Assembly: GCF_042649925.1 (NCBI RefSeq)
Contig: NZ_JBHSAF010000015.1
Coordinates: 124,001 to 188,000 of the forward strand
Reading direction: 5' to 3'
Source: Pseudaeromonas sharmana
GTDB lineage: Bacteria; Pseudomonadota; Gammaproteobacteria; Enterobacterales; Aeromonadaceae
DNA: 64,000 nucleotides
Below, piece after piece: positions 33,938-43,042 of the stretch. Every line of letters starts with the position of its first letter. Within the stretch, counting starts at the first letter, position 1. A model generated the notes under the pieces. It was not told the DNA's origin. It searched no databases and was given only the letters and a program-made list of their open reading frames with translations. The translations under genes were made by a program, and so were the position numbers.

Positions 33938-35068
33938 CTATCGTTTGGTTGCGCGTAAAATAACAAACTTCTGGTTGGAGGCAACAGTCTCCACCTTGGA
34001 AAACAAGCGTTTGAGCTTGATGTGGTAGCCCAGATGACGATTGCCGATCATCAACAAGGCTCCGTCCGGCTGCAGGCAGCGCCGGGCATCGGTGAACATC
34101 TGCCACGCCAGCTGATCGGTGATGGTCTGCTGCTGGTGGAATGGCGGATTGCACAGCACCAGCGCCAGAGAGTCGTTGGCCACCCCCTGCAGACTGTTGC
34201 CGAGGCGAAATTCACAGCGCGCGCGATCGTGCGGACGGTTCTGTTCGACGTTGAGACGACTGGAGGCGATGGCCATGTGGGACTCATCGACGAACCACAC
34301 TTCGGCGCCAGGGTTGTGCTCCAGCGCCATCAGGCCGAGGACGCCATTGCCACAACCCAGATCGGCGATGCGTCCGGTCAGATTGTGCGGCAAATGTTGC
34401 AGCATGAAGCGGGCACCGATATCCAGGCTACCGCGGGAAAACACATTGGCATGATTGGCGATCCGGTAGGGGGTCGATTCCAGTGACCAGTAGGTCGGGT
34501 AGGGGCTGGCGGCAGCCGCGGGAGCCTGCCACTGCGCATGGATCAGGCGCGCCTTCTTCCAGGCCAGCGAGGTCTGCGTCTGGCCAATCAACTGTTCAAA
34601 CAGCTTCAGCGTCGAGGTATGGATATCTCGCGCCTTGGCAGCGGCCACGATCCGTGTGCCAGGTGTGACCACGGCGCGTAGTTGATGCAGCTGGTGTTCG
34701 AGCAGAGCCAGCGTCTTGGGAACCTTGATCAATACCAGCTCCGGTGCCGCCGGCAAGCTGGCCAGCGCATCATGTTGCTGCACGACGTCGAGCGGCAGCT
34801 GGTTGGCCTCAAGGTTGCGCCGGCAGGCCTCTTCGGCCAGGAACGAGTCGCTGATACAGACAGGTTGATAGCGATGCAGTGCGCAGGTCAGTGCTCCAAA
34901 GCTGTCGTTCAGAATCAACAGGCGTCCCGGAGTCAGGGCGGGCAACTGCGCGCTGATGTCGTGCAGCAGGTACTCGTCAGCCGCCTCCCAGGCTTGCAGG
35001 CTGGGATCGCTGTCGTGCGGGTAACGGTGCAGGGTCAGCGTCTGTCCCAGCAATTCGACTTGGCTCAT
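33938..35068 (-). CDS. rlmG: 23S rRNA (guanine-1835-N2)-methyltransferase RlmG
   Basis: A protein of 376 residues from the ATG at 35068 (MSQVELLGQTLTLHRYP), which fits E. coli RlmG (378). The N-terminal pseudo-methyltransferase half has QAWEAADEYLL and LILNDSFGALTCAL. The C-terminal half has the SAM motif IADLGCGNGVLGL and the catalytic NPPFHQQ motif. Segments VFSRGSLDIGARFMLQHLP and LIKVPKTLALLE favour RlmG over the related RsmC. It modifies G1835 of 23S rRNA. It is divergent from bolA. Confidence 0.94.
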   Translation of the reverse strand: MSQVELLGQTLTLHRYPHDSDPSLQAWEAADEYLLHDISAQLPALTPGRLLILNDSFGALTCALHRYQPVCISDSFLAEEACRRNLEANQLPLDVVQQHDALASLPAAPELVLIKVPKTLALLEHQLHQLRAVVTPGTRIVAAAKARDIHTSTLKLFEQLIGQTQTSLAWKKARLIHAQWQAPAAAASPYPTYWSLESTPYRIANHANVFSRGSLDIGARFMLQHLPHNLTGRIADLGCGNGVLGLMALEHNPGAEVWFVDESHMAIASSRLNVEQNRPHDRARCEFRLGNSLQGVANDSLALVLCNPPFHQQQTITDQLAWQMFTDARRCLQPDGALLMIGNRHLGYHIKLKRLFSKVETVASNQKFVILRATKR

Positions 35069-35241
35069 AGACTCTCGATGAGGTGATAGCAGATGGGGGG
35101 CTATTCTAGCGGTAGCGCGTGCCATCACCAAATTACCAGAATACGCGCCCCCGGGCTGAGAGGCAGAGGCTTGAGTCAGGCGCCAGATGCAGGTAGGGTG
35201 CGTTAACAAAGCGTTAATTGCATGATAAATGGAGTGGCAGT

Positions 35242-35556
35242 ATGGCGATGCAACAGCAGATTGAAAGCAAGGTGACGGCGGCGCTGGCCCCGACATGGCT
35301 TGAAGTGATCAATGAGAGTTTCATGCATCGCGTCGCGCCGGGCGCAGAGTCGCACTTCAAGTTGGTGATCGTCAGTGAGCAATTTGCCGGTCTGCGTCTG
35401 CTGGCCCGGCACCGCCTGGTCAATGCACTGCTCGCCAGCGAGCTGGCCGGCGGAGTGCATGCCTTGGCGTTGCATACCTACACGCCCGAGGAGTGGCAAG
35501 ACAAGGGCTCGGCGCCACGGACTCCCTCCTGTATCGGCCGCCCGGATGCCGATTAG
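35242..35556 (+). CDS. bolA: BolA family protein
   Basis: A protein of 104 residues from the ATG at 35242, which has GGAG 8 nt upstream. It shows the BolA fold signature: LEVINESFMHRVAPGAESHFKLVIVSEQFAG, with the invariant His, and the RHRLVNALLASELAGGVHALALHTYTPEEW helix-strand end. BolA proteins bind monothiol glutaredoxins and iron-sulfur clusters, and in stationary phase affect morphology and transcription. It lies directly upstream of the nqr operon, as in vibrios. Confidence 0.94.
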   Translation: MAMQQQIESKVTAALAPTWLEVINESFMHRVAPGAESHFKLVIVSEQFAGLRLLARHRLVNALLASELAGGVHALALHTYTPEEWQDKGSAPRTPSCIGRPDAD

Positions 35557-35596
35557 TCCGCTTTTTCTGTGAGCTTCAGGACAAATTGACCTCAAT

Positions 35597-35620
35597 CAGA
35601 GCCGGGACCACCCGGCTCTG
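35597..35620. terminator. Hairpin after bolA
   Basis: CAGAGCCGGG and CCCGGCTCTG form a perfect 10-bp stem with an ACCA loop, 40 nt after bolA. The T-run is missing, so termination is likely partial or needs a factor. Confidence 0.5.
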
Positions 35621-35758
35621 TGCTAGGATGCTAGGGCGATGGATAGCATCTGCATGATTTATGTAGTTTTTTAGGTGCATTGTTAGTCAATTTCAGCCAT
35701 CTCATTCTTCGGTGGTCGGTCCGGCGTGATCGACCTCTTCTAGCTACTGGGAACGACT

Positions 35759-37102
35759 ATGATCACGATCAAGAAAGGATTGGATCTGCCATTGGAGGGA
35801 GGGCCTGCCTCCCAGATTGAGTCGGCGGCCACACCCCAATCGGTGGCCCTGACCGCAGAAGGCTTTCCGGGATTGCGCCCATCGATGCGTGTCCGGGTTG
35901 GCGATGAAGTCCAGCGCGGCCAGCCGTTGTTTGAAGACAAGAGCAACCCTGGGGTTCTGTTCACGGCCCCGCTCGCCGGGCGTATCCAAGCCATCCACCG
36001 CGGGCAGCAGCGCGTCTTTCAATCTCTGGTCATCGAGGTTGACGAGACCCTGGGACAGCTGACGTACCCTCGCCATGACATGACTGAGCTCGATGGGTTG
36101 AGCCGTGACGCGGTACAGGCGCAATTGCTGGCTTCGGGATTATGGACTGCACTGCGAACCCGCCCTTACAGCAAGAGTCCGCTACCAGGCTCGGTGCCGG
36201 GGGCTATTTTCGTCACGGCGATGGATACCCGACCTCTGGCCGCCGATCCCGTTGCCATCATTCATCAGCAACCGGCCGCGTTTCTCGATGGCCTGGCGGT
36301 ACTGACCCGGCTGACTGACGGCAAGGTGTTTGTCTGCAAAGGCGAAGCGAGCCTGCCGCGCTCTCCCCATCCGCAGGTACAGGAGCAGGTGTTTGTCGGT
36401 CCACATCCGGCCGGTCTGCCAGGTACCCATATTCACTTTCTGCAACCGGCGTCGCTGCAACGTGTGCAGTGGCACATTGGGTATCAGGATGTGATTGCCA
36501 TCGGTCACCTGTTCAGCCGCGGCGAGCTGGATACGACCCGCATCATCAGTCTGGCCGGGCCAGGGGTCACGCGGCCACGTCTGCTGCGCACCGTGCTGGG
36601 GGCCAATGTCAGCGGCCTGGTGGCCGGCGAGCTCAAGGCTGGCGAGCAGAGGGTGCTGTCCGGGTGTGTGCTCTCCGGCTTGCCGGCGACAGGGCCTTTT
36701 GACTACCTCGGCCGTTTTGACCTGCAAGTTTCGGTATTGCCGGAGGGGCGAGAAAAGGCGTTTCTCGGTTGGGTGATGCCGGGGCGTGACAAGTTCTCGC
36801 TAACGCGCAGCTTTCTGGGGCATCTGTTGCCGAAGGCGCATTTTCGCTTCACAACGGCAAAACACGGTAGCGATCGCGCCATGGTGCCGATTGGCAGCTT
36901 CGAGCGCGTGATGCCGCTGGACATCTTGCCGACCCTGCTGCTGCGTGACCTGCTGGTGGGTGATACCGACAGTGCCCAGCAACTGGGGTGCCTGGAACTG
37001 GATGAAGAAGATCTGGCGCTGTGTACCTTTGTCTGTCCCGGCAAGAGCGAATATGGCCCACTGCTGCGCCAGTGCCTGACCAAGATTGAACAGGAGGGCT
37101 GA
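35759..37102 (+). CDS. nqrA: Na+-translocating NADH:quinone reductase subunit A
   Basis: A protein of 447 residues, the usual NqrA size. It begins MITIKKGLDLPLEGGP, the conserved NqrA start with the GLDLP motif, and continues with VRVGDEVQRGQPLFEDKSNPGV. NqrA is the peripheral cytoplasmic subunit that binds the quinone with NqrB. It is first of six overlapping or tightly spaced genes nqrABCDEF. GGGAAC serves as ribosome site. Confidence 0.97.
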   Translation: MITIKKGLDLPLEGGPASQIESAATPQSVALTAEGFPGLRPSMRVRVGDEVQRGQPLFEDKSNPGVLFTAPLAGRIQAIHRGQQRVFQSLVIEVDETLGQLTYPRHDMTELDGLSRDAVQAQLLASGLWTALRTRPYSKSPLPGSVPGAIFVTAMDTRPLAADPVAIIHQQPAAFLDGLAVLTRLTDGKVFVCKGEASLPRSPHPQVQEQVFVGPHPAGLPGTHIHFLQPASLQRVQWHIGYQDVIAIGHLFSRGELDTTRIISLAGPGVTRPRLLRTVLGANVSGLVAGELKAGEQRVLSGCVLSGLPATGPFDYLGRFDLQVSVLPEGREKAFLGWVMPGRDKFSLTRSFLGHLLPKAHFRFTTAKHGSDRAMVPIGSFERVMPLDILPTLLLRDLLVGDTDSAQQLGCLELDEEDLALCTFVCPGKSEYGPLLRQCLTKIEQEG

Positions 37103-37103
37103 G

Positions 37104-38345
37104 ATGAGCCTCAAGCACCTGCTCGAGAAGATCGAGCCGCATTTCACCTCTGGTGGCCGTTACGAAAAATGGTTCCCGTTGTATGAGGCGTTTGCCACCC
37201 TGATGTTTACCCCGGGTACCGTGACCCGGCGTTCATCCCATGTGCGCGATAGCGTCGATCTCAAGCGCATCATGATCATGGTCTGGCTGTCGGTGTTCCC
37301 GGCACTGTTCTGGGGGCTGTATAACGTCGGTAACCAGACCATCCTGGCGTTGGGACATCAGGCGCCGCTTGAGTTGACCAGCCTGCTCGACGGCCACTGG
37401 CATTTCTGGTTGGCCGACTTTCTTGGCGCCACGCTGGATAGCAGTGCCGGTGTCTACAGCAAGATTCTGATTGGTGCCCTCTATTTCCTGCCCATCTATC
37501 TGACGGTGTTTGTCGTCGGTGGCTTCTGGGAGGTGCTGTTTTGTATCGTGCGCCGGCACGAGGTGAACGAAGGCTTCTTCGTTACCTCGATCCTGTTTGC
37601 GATGATAGTGCCACCGACGTTGCCATTGTGGCAGGCTGCATTGGGGATCACCTTCGGGGTGGTGGTCGCCAAGGAGCTGTTTGGCGGCACTGGCAAGAAC
37701 TTCATGAATCCGGCCCTCGCCGGACGCGCCTTTCTGTTCTTTGCCTACCCGGCACAGATTTCCGGCGACGCCGTCTGGGTACCGGTTGATGGCTATTCTG
37801 GCGCCACGGCACTGAGCCAGTGGGCGGCAGGGGGCCAGCATGCGTTGATGCACAACGCCACCGGGCAACCCATCAGCTGGCTGGATGCCTTCCTTGGCAA
37901 TCTGCCGGGCTCGATCGGTGAAGTCTCAACCCTGATGATCCTGCTCGGCATGCTGATGATCGTCTACATGCGTATTGCCTCATGGCGCATCATCGCCGGC
38001 GTGCTGCTCGGCATGGCGGCAACGGCCACCCTGTTCAATGTGATTGGCTCCGAGACCAATGCGATGTTCTCGATGCCGTGGCATTGGCATCTGGTTCTCG
38101 GCGGCTTTGCATTCGGTATGGCCTTCATGGCTACGGATCCGGTCTCGGCGTCGTTTACCAACACCGGTAAGTGGTGGTATGGCGCGCTGATCGGGGTCAT
38201 GGTGGTGCTGATTCGTGTCGTCAATCCAGCTTTCCCGGAGGGCATGATGCTGGCCATCCTGTTCGGTAACCTGTTCGCACCGCTGTTCGACTACCTTGTG
38301 GCACAAGCCAACATCAAGCGGAGGATTGCCCGTGGCCAGCAATAA
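37104..38345 (+). CDS. nqrB: Na+-translocating NADH:quinone reductase subunit B
   Basis: A protein of 413 residues from the ATG at 37104, which has AGGAGGG upstream in the end of nqrA. It is a polytopic membrane protein. The FMN attachment motif SGAT is present with Thr235 as the covalent phosphoester site. It takes part in sodium translocation and electron transfer to quinone. The nqrC start overlaps its end by 14 nt. Confidence 0.97.
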   Translation: MSLKHLLEKIEPHFTSGGRYEKWFPLYEAFATLMFTPGTVTRRSSHVRDSVDLKRIMIMVWLSVFPALFWGLYNVGNQTILALGHQAPLELTSLLDGHWHFWLADFLGATLDSSAGVYSKILIGALYFLPIYLTVFVVGGFWEVLFCIVRRHEVNEGFFVTSILFAMIVPPTLPLWQAALGITFGVVVAKELFGGTGKNFMNPALAGRAFLFFAYPAQISGDAVWVPVDGYSGATALSQWAAGGQHALMHNATGQPISWLDAFLGNLPGSIGEVSTLMILLGMLMIVYMRIASWRIIAGVLLGMAATATLFNVIGSETNAMFSMPWHWHLVLGGFAFGMAFMATDPVSASFTNTGKWWYGALIGVMVVLIRVVNPAFPEGMMLAILFGNLFAPLFDYLVAQANIKRRIARGQQ

Positions 38346-39105
38346 TGACTCCATCATCAAGACCTTCGTCGTGGTCGGCGCCCTGTGTCTGGTCTGCTCA
38401 ATTCTGGTGGCCGGCGCCGCGGTTGGATTGCGGCCATGGCAGGATGCGGCGAAAGCCCGGGACCGTCAGGCGAACATCTTGAGCGTAGCCGGCCTGCCAT
38501 TGCAGGATGTGGCCAGTACCTATCACAGTCGGATCGAGGCCCGCCTGCTCGATCTGCAGACGGGGCAGTATGTGGCAGGCGATGCCAACCGCTATGACAT
38601 GAAAAAGGCCTCCAGGGATCCTGCCTTGAGCGTGGTCATCCCCGCCGAGCTCGACAAGGCCGGGCTCAAGCGCCGGGCCAAGCTGATGCCAGTCTATCTG
38701 GCCAAGGATGCTCAAGGGCAGGTCGAGAGCCTGATTCTGCCGATCTACGGCCAGGGGCTCTGGTCGACCATGTACGGTTTTGTCTCCCTGGCGCCAGATG
38801 GCAATACCGTCAAGGGCATTACCTACTATGACCACGGTGAGACTCCGGGTCTGGGCAGCGAAATCGAGAATCCGCGCTGGCAGGCACTCTGGATCGGCAA
38901 GTTGCTGTATGGCGAGCAGGGCGACGTGGCGTTGAAGATCATCAAGGGCCATGCCCCGGAGGGGGATCCGCACCGTATCGATGGGCTGTCGGGAGCCACC
39001 CTGACCAGCAATGGTGTCCAGCACACCTTTGATTATTGGATGGGGCCGAATGGCTATGGCCCGTTCCTTGCCACCTTGCGCAATGGAGGTCAAAACCATG
39101 GCTGA
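38332..39105 (+). CDS. nqrC: Na+-translocating NADH:quinone reductase subunit C
   Basis: A protein of 257 residues. The best start is GTG at 38332, which has GGAGG 7 nt upstream and gives M/VASNNDSIIKTFVVVGALCL as in other NqrC proteins. One N-terminal membrane helix is followed by a periplasmic domain with the flavinylation motif LSGATLTS, Thr223. FMN is attached by ApbE, encoded downstream. It overlaps nqrB and nqrD. Confidence 0.95.
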   Translation: MASNNDSIIKTFVVVGALCLVCSILVAGAAVGLRPWQDAAKARDRQANILSVAGLPLQDVASTYHSRIEARLLDLQTGQYVAGDANRYDMKKASRDPALSVVIPAELDKAGLKRRAKLMPVYLAKDAQGQVESLILPIYGQGLWSTMYGFVSLAPDGNTVKGITYYDHGETPGLGSEIENPRWQALWIGKLLYGEQGDVALKIIKGHAPEGDPHRIDGLSGATLTSNGVQHTFDYWMGPNGYGPFLATLRNGGQNHG

Positions 39106-39748
39106 TAAACATGAAACCCGGCGCGTGCTGGTTGAGCCGCTGCTGCAGAATAACCCCATCATGCTACAGGTGCTGGGGATCTGTTCTGCATTGGCGGTCA
39201 CCAGCAAAATGGAGACGGCATTCGTGATGGCGCTGGCGGTAACGGCAGTCACCGCCTTCTCCAACCTGTTCATCTCCATGGTGCGTCACCAGATTCCAAA
39301 CAGCGTGCGCATCATAGCGCAGATGACCATCATCGCGTCGCTGGTCATCGTCGTCGACCAGTTGCTGAAGGCGTTCTCCTACGAGTTATCCAAGCAACTG
39401 TCGGTGTTTGTGGGTCTCATCATCACCAACTGTATCGTCATGGGGCGAGCCGAAGCCTATGCGATGAAGTATCCACCCCTGCCGTCGTTTCTTGATGGCA
39501 TCGGCAACGGCCTGGGCTATGGCCTGATCCTGTTGCTGGTCGGGACCGTGCGGGAGATTTTCGGCTCCGGCTCCTGGTTCGGCATCACGCTGTTCGAAAC
39601 CGTCAACAACGGTGGCTGGTATGTGCCGAACGGGATGCTGTTAATGCCGCCGAGCGCCTTCTTCCTGATTGGCCTGTTGATCTGGGTAATCCGGACGTTG
39701 AAGCCGGAGCAACAGGAACCGGCGGATTATGATGCGCACAAGGAGTAA
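39098..39748 (+). CDS. nqrD: Na+-translocating NADH:quinone reductase subunit D
   Basis: A protein of 216 residues from the ATG at 39098 (MADKHETRRVLVEPLLQNNP), which has GGAGG upstream. It is an integral membrane subunit with six helices and the family segments NHIPNSVRII-like (RHQIPNSVRIIAQM) and LIITNCIVMGRAEA. NqrD and NqrE together hold an iron-sulfur centre in the membrane. It overlaps the nqrC stop by 8 nt. Confidence 0.96.
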   Translation: MADKHETRRVLVEPLLQNNPIMLQVLGICSALAVTSKMETAFVMALAVTAVTAFSNLFISMVRHQIPNSVRIIAQMTIIASLVIVVDQLLKAFSYELSKQLSVFVGLIITNCIVMGRAEAYAMKYPPLPSFLDGIGNGLGYGLILLLVGTVREIFGSGSWFGITLFETVNNGGWYVPNGMLLMPPSAFFLIGLLIWVIRTLKPEQQEPADYDAHKE

Positions 39749-39751
39749 GTG

Positions 39752-40348
39752 ATGGAGCACTATCTGAGTCTGTTTATCAAGTCGATCTTCATCGAGAATC
39801 TGGCGCTCTCTTTCTTCCTTGGCATGTGCACTTTCCTGGCGGTGTCGAAGAAGGTGAAGACGGCAATGGGGCTGGGGATTGCCGTGGTGGTGGTGCAGGT
39901 GATCGCCGTGCCGGCCAACCAGCTGGTGTACAGCCATGTGCTGAAGGAAAACGCCCTGATTCAGGGAATGGATCTGTCGTTCCTTGGTTTCATCACCTAT
40001 ATCGGCGTGATCGCGGCCCTGGTGCAAATCCTCGAGATGTTTCTCGACAAGTATGTTCCGGCGCTCTACGGCGCGCTGGGGATCTTTCTGCCGTTGATCA
40101 CGGTGAACTGCGCCATCTTCGGCGGTGTCTCCTTCATGGTGCAACGTGAGTATACCTTTACCGAGTCCGTGGTCTACGGCCTTGGCTCCGGTATTAGCTG
40201 GGCGTTGGCCATCGTGTTGATGGCGGCGATCCGCGAGAAGATGAAGTACTCGGATGTGCCGCCTGGACTGCGGGGGCTAGGCATCACCTTCATCACGGCC
40301 GGGCTGATGGCCCTGGGATTCATGTCCTTTTCCGGCATCTCGCTGTAA
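39752..40348 (+). CDS. nqrE: Na+-translocating NADH:quinone reductase subunit E
   Basis: A protein of 198 residues from the ATG at 39752 (MEHYLSLFIKSIFIENLALS), with AGGAG in the end of nqrD; a GTG one codon earlier is less likely. The conserved GMCTFLAVSKKV and LPLITVNCAIFGG segments carry the Cys of the NqrD/E iron site. It is an integral membrane subunit. It lies 3 nt after nqrD. Confidence 0.96.
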   Translation: MEHYLSLFIKSIFIENLALSFFLGMCTFLAVSKKVKTAMGLGIAVVVVQVIAVPANQLVYSHVLKENALIQGMDLSFLGFITYIGVIAALVQILEMFLDKYVPALYGALGIFLPLITVNCAIFGGVSFMVQREYTFTESVVYGLGSGISWALAIVLMAAIREKMKYSDVPPGLRGLGITFITAGLMALGFMSFSGISL

Positions 40349-40357
40349 GGAGTCGCT

Positions 40358-41584
40358 ATGCAGGAAATCATACTCGGTGTGGTCATGTTCACCGTGATCG
40401 TCCTGGCACTGGTGGTGCTGATTCTGGCCGCCAAGTCGCGCTTGGTCAGTGCCGGTGAAGTGCGGATCAGCATCAACGATGATCCGCAAAAGAGTATCTC
40501 GACCTCGGCCGGCGGCAAATTGCTGGGTGCCTTGGCGGCTCACGGCATCTTTGTATCCTCGGCCTGTGGCGGTGGCGGGACCTGTGGTCAGTGCCGTTGC
40601 AAGGTGTTGTCCGGTGGCGGCGATGTGTTGCCGACCGAGATGAACCACCTGAGCAAACGCGAGGCCAAGGCGGGAGAGCGGTTGGCCTGCCAAGTCACGG
40701 TGCGCCAGGACATGGCCATCGAACTTCCGGAGGAGATCTTCGGCATCCGCAAATGGCAGTGTACCGTCGTCTCGAACGATAACGTCGCCACTTTCATCAA
40801 GGAGCTGAAGCTGGCCATCCCGGAAGGGGAGGACGTGCCGTTTCGCGCCGGGGGCTACATTCAGATCGAGGCCGAGCCTCATCATGTAAAGTTTGCCGAT
40901 TTTGATGTCCCCGCCCTTTACCGCGCGGATTGGGAACGCATGGGGTTGTTCAACCTGGAATCAAAAGTGGATGAGCCGGTGACCCGAGCCTACTCCATGG
41001 CCAACTATCCGGATGAAAAGGGCATCATTCTGCTCAATGTGCGGATTGCGACGCCCCCGTTCAACACCATGTCGGCACCACCAGGCCAGATGTCGTCGTA
41101 CATCTGGTCACTGAAACCGGGCGATCAGGTAACGATCTCCGGGCCATTTGGCGAGTTCTTTGCCAAGCAGACGGCCGCCGAGATGGTGTTCATCGGTGGC
41201 GGGGCAGGTATGGCGCCGATGCGTTCGCATATTTTCGATCAGCTCAAACGCCTCGACAGCCAGCGCAAGATCAGTTTCTGGTATGGGGCCCGTTCGGTCC
41301 GCGAGATGTTCTACGTGGAGGATTTTGACGCCTTGGCGGCGGCACATCCGAATTTCAGCTGGCATGTGGCCCTAAGCGATCCGCAACCCGAGGACAACTG
41401 GGACGGTTATACCGGCTTCATCCACAATGTGCTGTTTGAGCACTACTTGCGTGACCATGAGGCTCCGGAAGATTGTGAGTTCTACATGTGTGGTCCCCCG
41501 GTGATGAATGCGGCGGTGATCAAGATGCTCAAGGATCTCGGTGTCCCGGACGAGAATATTCTGTTGGATGACTTTGGCGGTTAA
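40358..41584 (+). CDS. nqrF: Na+-translocating NADH:quinone reductase subunit F
   Basis: A protein of 408 residues. One N-terminal membrane helix is followed by a ferredoxin-like 2Fe-2S domain with Cys70, Cys76, Cys79 and Cys111. Then come FAD-binding (RAYSMANYP) and NADH-binding (GGGAGMAPMRSHIFD) domains of the ferredoxin reductase type, and the C-terminal MCGPPVMNAAVI. It is the entry point for electrons from NADH. It is the last structural nqr gene. Confidence 0.97.
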   Translation: MQEIILGVVMFTVIVLALVVLILAAKSRLVSAGEVRISINDDPQKSISTSAGGKLLGALAAHGIFVSSACGGGGTCGQCRCKVLSGGGDVLPTEMNHLSKREAKAGERLACQVTVRQDMAIELPEEIFGIRKWQCTVVSNDNVATFIKELKLAIPEGEDVPFRAGGYIQIEAEPHHVKFADFDVPALYRADWERMGLFNLESKVDEPVTRAYSMANYPDEKGIILLNVRIATPPFNTMSAPPGQMSSYIWSLKPGDQVTISGPFGEFFAKQTAAEMVFIGGGAGMAPMRSHIFDQLKRLDSQRKISFWYGARSVREMFYVEDFDALAAAHPNFSWHVALSDPQPEDNWDGYTGFIHNVLFEHYLRDHEAPEDCEFYMCGPPVMNAAVIKMLKDLGVPDENILLDDFGG

Positions 41585-41685
41585 CCGCAGTTTGTCAGCC
41601 TTGCCACAAAGCCAGCCCGCGCGCTGGCTTTGTGATGTTCCGGCGCTGGCTCCAGACTGACGATGCGACGGCGAGGTATCTGTTT

Positions 41686-41910
41686 ATGCTGATTTTTTTA
41701 CTGACGTTTGCGCTGTTCTTGCTGGTGTTTTTATTGATGGCCATCGGCTATTTACTGCAGCGCAAGCGCATTAGCGGATCGTGCGGAGGCCTTGGTGCCA
41801 TTGGCATCGATAAAGAGTGTGACTGCCCGGAACCGTGCGACGCTCGCCTGGCGCGCGAAGCGGAGCAGGCGCGCCGTCAACGTCTGCAACAAGGGGAGCG
41901 CATCCTGTAA
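41686..41910 (+). CDS. nqrM: Na+-NQR maturation protein NqrM
   Basis: A protein of 74 residues from the ATG at 41686, with GAGG 10 nt upstream; a longer frame from 41632 lacks family support. One N-terminal membrane helix (MLIFLLTFALFLLVFLLMAIG) is followed by the Cys-rich motif GSCGGLGAIGIDKECDCPEPC typical of NqrM (DUF539). NqrM is needed to deliver or assemble the membrane iron centre between NqrD and NqrE. Here it lies between nqrF and apbE, whereas in vibrios it follows apbE. Confidence 0.93.
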   Translation: MLIFLLTFALFLLVFLLMAIGYLLQRKRISGSCGGLGAIGIDKECDCPEPCDARLAREAEQARRQRLQQGERIL

Positions 41911-41989
41911 GCAAGAAGGCTGGTCCTGTTCTTGCCTGTTACCACCCATATCATCTTCCGATGCGCGTTTATGTCTCAAGGAGTAGGTT

Positions 41990-43021
41990 GTGAATCTGAA
42001 ATCACCGAGTTGGATCTTGTGTGCCATGGTATTGCTGCTGGCCTGTGAACGGACGGCATCCACCTCATCTGAACTCAAGGTCAGTGGCCCGACGATGGGG
42101 ACCCACTATGCGGTCAAGGTGGTCGGTGATTACCCCGGTGGGGAGCCACAACTGCAGCATGAGGTGGAACAGGTACTGCAGCGGATCAACGATCAACTGT
42201 CGACCTACAAGCCGGACTCCGAACTGTCACGCTTCAACCAGCACAAGGCCACCACGCCGTTCCCGGTATCCCAGGACTTGGCCGATGTGGTCATCGAAGG
42301 GTTGCGCTCGGGGCGCATGACGCAGGGGGCCATGGATATTACGGTCGGCCCGCTGGTCAACCTGTGGGGCTTTGGCCCGGATAAGCGCCCGGTGACGATC
42401 CCGGATGCGGCACAGATAGCCGCGGCACGCCACAAGACGGGTCTGGGCAACCTGCACGCCGAGATCAGTGCCGATACCGCCACCCTGCGCAAGGATATCC
42501 CGGATCTGTATGTCGATCTGTCAACGCTGGGTGAGGGATTCGCCGCCGACAAGGTGGCCGACATGCTCGAGCAGCGTGGCATCCGCAACTATATGGTGGA
42601 GATTGCCGGGGCATTGCGGTTGAAGGGGGTAAATGGTCAGGGACAACCCTGGCGCATTGCGGTGGAGAAACCCACCGGCGAGTTGGGCTCAGTGCAGACC
42701 ATAGTGGTGCCAGGCGACAACGGCATCAGCACGGCCGGCAGTTATCGCAACTATTACGAACAAGCAGGGCAGCGCTACTCGCATATCATAGATCCGGCCA
42801 GCGGCAAACCGATCCAGCACAAGTTGGTGTCTGTCACCGTGATCGCGCCGCGGGCACTGCATACCGATGCGCTGGATACTGGCCTGATGGTGATGGGGAC
42901 CGAAAAAGCACTCTATTTTGCCAACGAACACAACCTGCCGATCCTGACCATTACCAAGACCGAGCAAGGCTTCAAGACCCAATACAGCCGAGCCTTTGCC
43001 CGCTATCTGGCTCAGGAGTAA
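41990..43021 (+). CDS. apbE: FAD:protein FMN transferase ApbE
   Basis: A protein of 343 residues with GTG start at 41990 and AAGGAGTAG upstream. It has a lipoprotein signal (MVLLLAC, Cys19). The ApbE signature is clear: GPTMGTHYAVK, the INDQLSTYKPDSELSRFN segment, VDLSTLGEGFAADKVAD and HIIDPASGKPI. ApbE splits FAD and joins FMN by phosphoester to Thr of NqrB and NqrC in the periplasm. It is co-located with its substrates. Confidence 0.96.
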   Translation: MNLKSPSWILCAMVLLLACERTASTSSELKVSGPTMGTHYAVKVVGDYPGGEPQLQHEVEQVLQRINDQLSTYKPDSELSRFNQHKATTPFPVSQDLADVVIEGLRSGRMTQGAMDITVGPLVNLWGFGPDKRPVTIPDAAQIAAARHKTGLGNLHAEISADTATLRKDIPDLYVDLSTLGEGFAADKVADMLEQRGIRNYMVEIAGALRLKGVNGQGQPWRIAVEKPTGELGSVQTIVVPGDNGISTAGSYRNYYEQAGQRYSHIIDPASGKPIQHKLVSVTVIAPRALHTDALDTGLMVMGTEKALYFANEHNLPILTITKTEQGFKTQYSRAFARYLAQE

Positions 43022-43042
43022 GCGCATGGCCGGGGCGCGATA

